Positions 57,209 through 64,000 of a stretch of 64,000 bases of DNA are shown here, piece after piece. The translations under genes were made by a program, and so were the position numbers. Each line of letters opens with the position of its first letter. Positions within the stretch are counted from its first letter, which is position 1. The notes beneath the pieces were generated by a model that saw only the letters and a program-made list of their open reading frames with translations, was not told the DNA's origin and made no database searches. Source of the DNA: an uncultured Pseudomonadales bacterium (lineage in GTDB: Bacteria; Pseudomonadota; Gammaproteobacteria; Pseudomonadales; Pseudohongiellaceae); NCBI GenBank assembly GCA_943789485.1, contig CALSUH010000016.1, forward strand, positions 22,706 to 86,705, written 5' to 3'.

Positions 57209-57976
57209 ATGAACGAGTCGGCAGATAAGCATATTAAATACAGTATTGATGGCAAGGTTTTTGTCATCGAAATTAATAGGCCGGAGAAAAAGAACGCTCT
57301 GCTACCCGGTATGTATGCCGCACTCGCAGCGGGGCTGCATCAGGCAAATGAAGATGCTAGCGTCAATGTGGCTCTGATACGCGGCGCTGATGATTGTTTC
57401 ACCAGCGGCAACGATGTGAGCAGTTTCCTTGCCAGTAATACCCCCACAGCCGACCGTCCCTCGGTCACTTTAATGAATGCACTGAATGAATCGAAGAAAC
57501 CTATCGTCGCCGCCATAAGCGGGCTCGCCATTGGCATAGGAACCACACTTTTGTTCCACTGCGACCTCATCTACGCCTCTGAAAACTGCTTCTTGCAGCT
57601 GCCCTTCACTCGCCTGGGCCTATGCCCAGAAGCCGGGTCTAGCTATTTGCTACCTAAACAGATCGGCCACGTGCGTGCTTCGGAGTTATTGCTGCTAGGC
57701 GGTAGGTTTTCTGCTGCCAAGGCGAAGGAATACGGAATCATCAACGAGGTGCTGCCACAGGATCAATATTTAGTGCATGCGATGGAAAAGGCTAGAGAAC
57801 TTGCCGCCCTGCCCGCCGACTCCGTTCAGTCGAGCAAAGAACTTATCAAACGCGGTCAACAAGGCATTGTAGCTGACACAATCGGCGTTGAATTAGAGGA
57901 GTTCTCCAGACTGCTGCAGACACCCGATGCACAAGCGGTGGTTGAAGCATTCCTCAATAAGAAGAAAAGCGCGTAA
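57209..57976 (+). CDS. Enoyl-CoA hydratase/isomerase family protein
   Basis: 255 residues of the crotonase fold: VFVIEINRPEKKNALLPGM, oxyanion loop TSGNDVSSF, AISGLAIGIGTTLLFHCDLIYAS and FTRLGLCPEAGSSYLLP. The second half keeps the Glu expected for hydratases in GLCPEAG. It works on an acyl-CoA; which one is unknown. GGAAAC precedes the ATG. It is divergent from fumarase. Confidence 0.9.
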   Translation: MNESADKHIKYSIDGKVFVIEINRPEKKNALLPGMYAALAAGLHQANEDASVNVALIRGADDCFTSGNDVSSFLASNTPTADRPSVTLMNALNESKKPIVAAISGLAIGIGTTLLFHCDLIYASENCFLQLPFTRLGLCPEAGSSYLLPKQIGHVRASELLLLGGRFSAAKAKEYGIINEVLPQDQYLVHAMEKARELAALPADSVQSSKELIKRGQQGIVADTIGVELEEFSRLLQTPDAQAVVEAFLNKKKSA

Positions 57977-58017
57977 TAGTTAAGACAAAGATAGAAGTAG
58001 CAATTCGAGAGCTGCGG

Positions 58018-58764
58018 CTAGAGCTTCTGCATTAAGAAGTCTTTTGCCGCATTAATTTTCTGTGCAAGGTAATCACTGCCACCCCGATCGGGGTGCATTT
58101 TTTGCATTAGGCTCCTGTGGGCCTTAGATACCTGCTCCTTATCCGCGGCCGCATCCAACCCCAGTATTTCTAATGCCAGCGTTTCTGTCATCAATGACTC
58201 GCCAGCAATCGCCGCAGCTCCCTCGTACCCAGCCTGAGCGTGCTCTCTCCAATCGGGAAATGCTCGGTCAATGTAAGCCTCTAAGACTTGTGCCGAGTCA
58301 GCATCTTGTTGGCACAGCTGATATAGCTCCAGCAAGTCCGGCAACTTCAGTGTGGAAAGCCTCCTCTTGGAAAAATCCCCTCTGAGAACCACTCCATCCA
58401 TGCTGCCATCGTCGTGCCGCATTTCCATATCAAAGAATTCGGTGCGGATGGTTGATGTCTGATCTCTATTCGGTGGCTTTGCTGCCGCGACTCGCCCTTT
58501 GAAGAGATGCCACATAGGAAGCAAGCGCAAGAGTGTAGGCAACATCCTAAGCAAAAATGTCGCAGCAACACCTATAGGAGCCAGGATGAATTGGAAGGGC
58601 AATCTGCCTATCGCAATCATCACACCAACCACTAAGAGACTTCCGACCAAGAAAAATAAGTACGTTCTCTGCCGAGAAGTAAGTGAGAAGCGCTGACTTA
58701 TAGACCTAACAAAGAAATAAGCCATCAAGGGAAGTAGTATTAGCAGAAGCAACCGAAAGATCAT
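58018..58764 (-). CDS. Membrane-anchored J-domain protein
   Basis: 248 residues. Two N-terminal membrane segments plus a third (about 1-85), a soluble middle, and a C-terminal J-domain of about 50 residues with the HPD motif in MHPDRGG. TIM14-like J-proteins of this shape stimulate Hsp70 ATPases at a membrane; DnaK would be the partner (the YegD-like gene at 5.8 kb is far away). It is the last gene of the five-gene minus-strand operon. Confidence 0.85.
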   Translation of the reverse strand: MIFRLLLLILLPLMAYFFVRSISQRFSLTSRQRTYLFFLVGSLLVVGVMIAIGRLPFQFILAPIGVAATFLLRMLPTLLRLLPMWHLFKGRVAAAKPPNRDQTSTIRTEFFDMEMRHDDGSMDGVVLRGDFSKRRLSTLKLPDLLELYQLCQQDADSAQVLEAYIDRAFPDWREHAQAGYEGAAAIAGESLMTETLALEILGLDAAADKEQVSKAHRSLMQKMHPDRGGSDYLAQKINAAKDFLMQKL

Positions 58765-58797
58765 ACGAGCCTATCTACCTTATTTCTCGAAACACGA

Positions 58798-59532
58798 CTA
58801 TTTCCTGAGCTGTTGCTCTATTAACTTTACACCACTGGATGAGCCAGTACTAAAATTTTGCAGCGCCTTTAGCCCACCCGCAGCATAAATCGCGACTGCT
58901 TTTAGTAAATCCTTTAACTGCTCAGCACTCGCACTATCAAACTGGGAATAGGCCCCTCCAGACAAACGACTCAGCTCTTTGAAAGCTGCCTTTGCAACAG
59001 CATCACGCCGCTCTTGAAACATGAACAGCGGCACGTTTAATAAACCTAGCTTTCCAGCAAGCTGTGCCAACAAGTCGATGTTCTCCTCCATAGCGTCGCC
59101 AATATAAATAAGGCATTTTATTTTCTTAGTTTGATTCTCATCGATAGCATGCTGCAGCACGCGATGCAGCTGCGTGGCACCTGCTTGGCATTGAATTGAT
59201 GACATGATGCGCAGGATATCATCGGGGTTACTCTGCCAATCGCTACTAAAAAATTCGCCAAAACCACGAAAGTAACAAAGCTGAACATTAAGCCCGCCCA
59301 GTGACTGAGAACTGAGAAACATCTCATTCTGAATCTGGCTTGCTACATCCCAAGTTCCCTGCCGACTCGCAGTGGCGTCCAGAGAAAAAATTAGTCTCGC
59401 GTCGCCGGTAGTCTTTGGCAGTGACGCCACCTTAGACAAAAATTCCCGAACATCGTTCTTGCTAGAAACCGATTTCTTGTCGCTAGAATCGCGAACCATT
59501 TTAGATTTTGATTGTTTGAATAGATCTTTCAT
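58798..59532 (-). CDS. VWA-like domain protein
   Basis: 244 residues from ATG 59532; a GTG at 59541 is an alternative. A Rossmann-type von Willebrand A fold: IFSLDATASRQG is a MIDAS-like first motif with Thr in the place of the first Ser (DxTxS), GATQLHRVLQHA a second metal loop, and IYIGDAME the third. No signal peptide. VWA proteins commonly assemble with AAA or J-protein partners. The J-domain gene follows after 33 bases. Confidence 0.83.
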   Translation of the reverse strand: MKDLFKQSKSKMVRDSSDKKSVSSKNDVREFLSKVASLPKTTGDARLIFSLDATASRQGTWDVASQIQNEMFLSSQSLGGLNVQLCYFRGFGEFFSSDWQSNPDDILRIMSSIQCQAGATQLHRVLQHAIDENQTKKIKCLIYIGDAMEENIDLLAQLAGKLGLLNVPLFMFQERRDAVAKAAFKELSRLSGGAYSQFDSASAEQLKDLLKAVAIYAAGGLKALQNFSTGSSSGVKLIEQQLRK

Positions 59533-59569
59533 TGCAAGCACTACTGTTCCAACTAATTAGGCGAAGCTA

Positions 59570-60391
59570 TTACATGGTTATCGAGCGGCATTGCAACAGA
59601 TAGAGTTGCCCATCATGAAATGCCCATTCGATATCAATATCCTTCCCGTAGATAGCTTCACAGTTTAACGCAAGACTGTGCAATCTATCGAGCTGATCCT
59701 CACTTAGACAGAAAGAATTTTGTCTAGCCTGGTCAACCTCCTGCTCCCTCGTTTGGCCTTGTGCTACTGCAATGAGCTCTACATCTTTATCGCCCAGCAC
59801 CTTGGCGAGTATGCTCCCTTGGCTAGATATTCGAAAGCTGTCGGGTACAACCATGCCCGCAACCACAGCCTCACCAAGGCCCCAACTGGCTTCAATATAC
59901 CGTTCATTTGCGCGTGTAATAGGGTTCTTGGTAAACATAACACCGGCGACTTCGCTCAGAATTTGCTGCTGAATGACAACGCCTATTGCCGGCTCACCTT
60001 CAACGCCCATCTTAGCGCGATAGGCTATCGCTTCTGCAGTAAAAGCGGAGGCATGCACTTGTTGTATCGCCGTTACCATAGACTCGGCATCCATGACATT
60101 CAGTACAGTTAGATGCTGCCCGGCAAAACTAGCGCCCACTGAGTCTTCACCCACCGCGCTGGAGCGAACGGCCGCGGCTGGAGCCAGCTCTGCGAACAGC
60201 CCAAGAACAGTCGCTATAGCTGACTTATCTGCATGGGCGAGTGCATTCACCAGATCGACAGCTAGCGCGTAACCTCGCGGAGCTGGCAAATCGGCCCGTA
60301 GCGCAACTCCTAGACTGACACATTTTCCACCGAATCGAGACTCTTCGATAGCATCCTTAAGAAGCACGGGTTTGTCAAAAAGAGTAGTCAA
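59570..60391 (-). CDS. PEP-synthase-type ATP-binding protein (PPDK_N), stand-alone
   Basis: 273 residues forming a whole ATP-grasp domain of the pyruvate/PEP-binding kind: KCVSLGVALRADLPAPRGYA, AVRSSAVGEDSVGASFAGQH, VMFTKNPITRANERYIEASWGLGEAVVAG and IDIEWAFHDGQLYLLQCRS. The phospho-carrying His domain is absent and lies in the gene before it. The start is TTG overlapping the upstream TGA. In rifampin phosphotransferase and PEP synthase this domain is N-terminal in one long chain. It probably makes a phospho-enzyme on its neighbour. Confidence 0.85.
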   Translation of the reverse strand: MTTLFDKPVLLKDAIEESRFGGKCVSLGVALRADLPAPRGYALAVDLVNALAHADKSAIATVLGLFAELAPAAAVRSSAVGEDSVGASFAGQHLTVLNVMDAESMVTAIQQVHASAFTAEAIAYRAKMGVEGEPAIGVVIQQQILSEVAGVMFTKNPITRANERYIEASWGLGEAVVAGMVVPDSFRISSQGSILAKVLGDKDVELIAVAQGQTREQEVDQARQNSFCLSEDQLDRLHSLALNCEAIYGKDIDIEWAFHDGQLYLLQCRSITM

Positions 60392-62043
60392 AGAATTTCA
60401 ACTTCCCCCGTGTCACCGTTTACCCGTATTTTGTCGCCATTATTTATCAACTGACTCGCGCTCTTTGTACCTACGACTCCCGGTATACCAAATTCCCGAC
60501 TAACGATAGCGGCATGGCTAAGAATTCCGCCCCTATCTGTGACCAAAGCTCCAATGATAGGAAGCACGACATTGAATCCCGCCGAGGTATTCTTTGTAAC
60601 AAGTATGTCGCCCTTCTCGAGCCTGTCAAAATCTCGTGTGCTAAGAATCACCTTGGCAGTTCCTTCATAGATTCCCGGACTCACCGCTAGGCCGCTGATC
60701 TTCTCAGTAGCCTCTTTTGGCTCGTCGAATACATTCCCCATAACTAAGCCGAATGCTCTTATAGTTGGTTGAATTTTAAGGGGTAGCAATTCTACCGGTG
60801 GCGGATCAGACGGCGGATCACCGAGAAACTCAGGCACCTCATCGATACTCTTTGTTAACCGCCATTCTCGTCGTTGGGATAGCTGCTCATCGGTTGCGGA
60901 AAACTCACCATTCAACAAACCGATTAACTCATCGTGAGAGGCGTCTAACGATAGCTCTGCATTGGAAAGAAGTCCCTCCCCAAACAGACGTCGGCCAGCT
61001 TCTAAAATCGCACACCGTGAGATGCCAGAGCCCCATATATCGTTATAAATGCCTCGCTCATCTCTCATTCTATTCGCCGATCTTGCATCCGCGAGACAAA
61101 GGTCAAACTCGGCACGATTTTGCTCAGGGACTTTCGCTCTGATTGTATGCTCCAGCGCAACATCAAAGCCAGATTCGTTAGCTGGCTTCATAGCTTCCAA
61201 AATTCTAGCCATGATGATGTTCGGAGATTCGCGTAGGGTTTTCTCAGCTATGCAATAACCGCCAATCAGCATATGTCCGGTAATAAAGAGATAGCTTTCT
61301 AGGGCAGCGTTGACTTGTGAGTTTTCACGCAATCCATTCAACGCAGTTTCTGGCTTCTGCTCCCCTAGGTCATTCTTAACAATGCCTGCCGCGGTTATTG
61401 CTTTTACTACTGCTATTAATTGCTCTCCTCCAATTCCTTTCGATACTGCCGTTGAGCCTTTTAGTAACGGAGCGACATCAACTGCAGAGAGTCCCGTTGA
61501 AAGCGTTGCAACATCCAAGAAGCGACCAACCGGCATCAATGAGCCAACCGAATACTTGTGGTGACGATAGACCATTTCCTCTGCATTTTTGAAACAAGAA
61601 TCCAAATGTGTGATCAATCCCGGCCTGTCTAATTTAACTAACTCAATGGATTGCAGCGCAGTATTTCGCGCGATCGAGTCTTTCTTGAGCTCATCCCATT
61701 CCGCTAAGTCTTGCAACCAGCGACGTGACTGCACCGCTTCGTGGGCAGCATTCACTCGCGACCTAAGTTTAGGGTGAATTTTGAACATGAGTTGCAGCAA
61801 CCACTTCGGGGGCGAACTGTCCCCCGGCTTTCCCATCAACCCAACCTGCTGGGTGAAGAAGAATCCGTGAATGAAGGCAGGCTGCACTCGATCTAATAGA
61901 ATCCCATACTTATCTAAACTTTCATGGAATCCCCTCGGCAAACCTTCGAAACAATGGCTTGTATACAGTGTCATCGCGCCGCTGCTATGCGTAGTATCCA
62001 AAATCCATGTGCCGGGACCTGGCGCTTCAAATTTTCGCTCCAT
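60388..62043 (-). CDS. PEP-utilising swivel-domain protein with a rifampin-phosphotransferase-like middle region
   Basis: 551 residues. Residues 1 to about 455 form a helical region with VYRHHKYSVGSLMPVGRFLD and INLMARI-like stretches and no ATP-grasp. The last 90 residues are the swivelling phospho-histidine domain: GRDF-like loop ILVTKNTSAGFNVVLPIIGALV and GGILSHAAIVSREFGIPG, with the carrier His510. The partner ATP-binding domain is in the next gene. The middle part is plausibly the substrate domain, but rifampin itself is not implied. Confidence 0.8.
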   Translation of the reverse strand: MERKFEAPGPGTWILDTTHSSGAMTLYTSHCFEGLPRGFHESLDKYGILLDRVQPAFIHGFFFTQQVGLMGKPGDSSPPKWLLQLMFKIHPKLRSRVNAAHEAVQSRRWLQDLAEWDELKKDSIARNTALQSIELVKLDRPGLITHLDSCFKNAEEMVYRHHKYSVGSLMPVGRFLDVATLSTGLSAVDVAPLLKGSTAVSKGIGGEQLIAVVKAITAAGIVKNDLGEQKPETALNGLRENSQVNAALESYLFITGHMLIGGYCIAEKTLRESPNIIMARILEAMKPANESGFDVALEHTIRAKVPEQNRAEFDLCLADARSANRMRDERGIYNDIWGSGISRCAILEAGRRLFGEGLLSNAELSLDASHDELIGLLNGEFSATDEQLSQRREWRLTKSIDEVPEFLGDPPSDPPPVELLPLKIQPTIRAFGLVMGNVFDEPKEATEKISGLAVSPGIYEGTAKVILSTRDFDRLEKGDILVTKNTSAGFNVVLPIIGALVTDRGGILSHAAIVSREFGIPGVVGTKSASQLINNGDKIRVNGDTGEVEIL

Positions 62044-62057
62044 TTCCTTCTCCTTAT

Positions 62058-63417
62058 CTATAGTGCACCCTCTATAGGATCAGCTTTTTTAGTAGAGACC
62101 GGCAACAGGAAAGCCGACATGAATACGACGAATAGCGCACCTGCATAGTAAGGAATTACAGATAAATGCTGTTCCAGCGTAGTTGTCGATTCAGACCCAA
62201 GACGCAAAGAGAGAATGGAAATTCCCAACGCACCACCAAGGTAGCGCATAGTACTCAGCCCGCCAGCTGCCATGCCTGCTTTTTCTTTCTCGATAGCTAA
62301 CATGCCCGCCGCCTGAACAACAGGCCCCGCCATTCCGCCAGCAAACCCCATTAAGGCCATAGGAACGATGATATCTAGCGGTACCAGCGCCGATTCAAGA
62401 TCAGAATATAAATACAAACCGAAGATATTGGCACAGGCCGCCAATGCAGCGGTATAACGAACTCCAATTAGTCTTCCAGCTACTGCAGACATAGGCCCGC
62501 CGAGCATCATACAGAGTGTCATTGCCGTTAAAGCACCGGCAATTTCTATTTCTGCAACTTGGCGAACATCTACGAAGAAAATAGGTAGCTGGAATAACAG
62601 CGCATACATGGTGAAATTACCAAGCGCCGTAGTGCAGCCTGCAGCCAGATAGGCGGGGCGCTTAAAAAAGCGCGGATCGAAAACAGGGTCATCAACTCTC
62701 AGCTGCACCCAAACAAACAAACTTAAAAGCAACACAGCCAATAAAACCAGACGAAGGTCGACAGCATCACCAATAAAGCCAAGCTGCAGCGCTCCGATAG
62801 CGAAGGCAAGCAGCACCGTACTGCGCAAGTCGAGTCGACCTTTCCTTTTTTCTATCTGCGGCTTGGATGTCATCACAATCAGGCCTAGTGCAAGCAATGC
62901 CCAAGGCACGTTCACGAGGAAGATTGCTGGCCAATCGAAGAATTGAGTTAGTGCGCCACCCAAGAGTGGGCCCACGGCTGCGGCTGCTCCCATGGTGGCC
63001 CCAAATATTCCATACGCGAAAGGGAGCATAGATTCGGGAAGCTGCGCTCTTAACATAGCTGACGCATTCGGCACGATCATCGCGCTCGCAGCGGCCCATC
63101 ATCATTCTCGAAATCAATAATACCTCGATGCTACGGACCAAATACGCCAGCAACGAGCCAAGCATGAACACCGCCAAACCGATGTAAAGAGCCTTCTGAT
63201 AGCCAATGATATCGCCCAACTTCCCCGCCGGCGCCTGACCGATAACCGAAATGAGGAGGTAGCCCCCCACTAAAAGCTGCGTTGCTGTACCTGAGTCAAT
63301 TTCCATGAATGTGGCAATCTGGGGCATAGCTACCGCAATCGAGGTGGAACCTAGAGGAGCCAGAGCAGAAGCTAACAAGACACCGGTTAGTAGGAGAAAT
63401 GTGCGTTTTTCAGGCAA
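62058..63417 (-). pseudogene. MFS drug/metabolite exporter, one-base frameshift
   Basis: Two frames join into one MFS protein of about 452 residues. The first runs from 63417 (RTFLLLTGVLLASALAPLGS, then GKLGDIIGYQKALYIG) to RMMMG near 63094; the second continues from about 63092 (AASAMIVPNASAML) to 62058. The extra base is a C in GGCCGC at 63093-63094; without it the family motif reads through. Length and the 14-base gap before the swivel-domain gene fit an intact exporter. It is either a sequencing error or a fresh mutation. Confidence 0.85.
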
Positions 63418-64000
63418 TGGTGGGCATCCAGATGAGGGTTCAATCAGAATAGATAGAAGATTCTAAAGCTTCCGGCGCCTAAGTAATAGTAGCTAAAAAA
63501 ATGACTCCGTGTCTGGCGGTCTAGAAAACTAAAATTGTGGATTCATTCCTGACTTTAGTACCTCCATCGAATGAAGGATTCGATGAAGCGGAATCGGTAG
63601 AGAGTTAATTTAAGAGCATAAGCAGTTGAAATACTTACAAGTAGCCCAGCTTCATTCTCATCAACATCAGAACCGATGTTACAAAAATTTCCTACTGGAA
63701 AAATGCCTGAACCGCCGTCCAAAAAGGCTTTTACAGTTCGAAATTGAACATTTAAAGACGGCTATTTTTCAGACCAACAGGTAGCGCTCAAAATAGTGAA
63801 AGCATGTGGCTCTTACTTGATTCAATTGCTGCCGGATCTGATCCGCTAGCTAAAGCAGTTTATTGACTCTGTATTGATAAGAGGAAATGCTTGTGTGATC
63901 GTGAAGGTTCTTAGCACGAGGTTTTTGGGCAGTGCTTTTTGGACGTGTGCTGGAGCTAACTTGGCGCCAATAAAGCTGAATGTGTTAAATATTTTTGTGT
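63418..64000. other. Right-edge region without a gene
   Basis: About 580 bases with no open frame of note. It should hold the promoter of the five-gene operon. ATCGAAT-GAAGG-ATTCGAT (63566-63584) is a 7-bp hairpin of unknown role. No tRNA-like or repeat structure was recognised. Confidence 0.5.

Noticed and set aside
1..64000. tRNA, rRNA or CRISPR arrays
   Set aside because: No T-arm GGTTCGAATCC-type block with matching stems, no rRNA stretch and no regularly spaced direct repeats were seen; a tRNAscan-SE, Infernal or CRISPR-finder run would be decisive.

Overview
The window reads as chromosome of a free-living gammaproteobacterium with mid-range base composition, probably a marine or aquatic relative of the OM60/NOR5, SAR92 or Cellvibrionales-type groups. 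This placement is an inference. It rests on the conserved order proA-nadD-rsfS-rlmH-mrdA-rodA-rlpA-dacA-ybeD-lipB-lipA, a long FabY-type ketoacyl synthase, class I fumarase, GreB, NhaC and a secreted MBL-fold enzyme. No rRNA, tRNA, CRISPR array or intact insertion sequence was seen.

Layout. 0-12.7 kb: a 7TMR-type sensor kinase lacking its phospho-acceptor histidine, a minus-strand group (cyclophilin, Na+ symporter, Tat-targeted haloacid-dehalogenase-like protein, DUF2164), an Hsp70/YegD-like protein, an M1 peptidase with a DUF6702 partner, a sterol-desaturase-family enzyme and a membrane protein. 12.7-23.1 kb: the cell-elongation and lipoate block on the minus strand, covering proline and NAD synthesis, ribosome factors, PBP2/RodA, RlpA, PBP5 and lipoate assembly. 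mltB is missing from its usual place and proA carries a one-base frameshift. 23.4-32.3 kb: NhaC, a DUF523/DUF1722 protein with a GIY-YIG partner, an MBL hydrolase, then serA-serC, dinB, greB and a GlxA-type regulator. The first enzymes of serine synthesis are therefore together.

32.3-48.6 kb is accessory in character. It holds a remnant of a formylglycine-generating-enzyme-like gene, a DMT exporter, a TauD-type dioxygenase, a Baeyer-Villiger monooxygenase fused to an esterase, and a copper monooxygenase with a CxxCH site. A TetR gene follows that is broken by a stop codon and a palindromic REP-like insertion, then a secreted protein of a large uncharacterised family. After these come an amino-acid ABC transporter with fused binding protein and permease, a class V PLP enzyme, a hotdog thioesterase, a Na+/H+-antiporter-family carrier and a 2OG-Fe(II) oxygenase resembling the BesD/HalD amino-acid halogenase/hydroxylase family. 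A degenerate repeat of roughly 100 bases recurs 60-95 bases downstream of the last gene of each of these modules.

49.3-57.9 kb returns to ordinary chromosome: DUF1244, an HPF-like factor, a VanY-like peptidase, an MBL hydrolase, FabY, an aminotransferase, fumarase and an enoyl-CoA hydratase. 58-63.4 kb is a five-gene minus-strand operon. It encodes an MFS exporter (frameshifted), a PEP-utilising swivel-domain protein, a separate PEP-synthase-type ATP-binding protein, a VWA-like protein and a membrane-anchored J-domain protein. The two PEP-synthase-like halves lie in the reverse of the domain order in fused enzymes such as rifampin phosphotransferase. This operon and the repeat-punctuated accessory region are the most interesting parts of the window.
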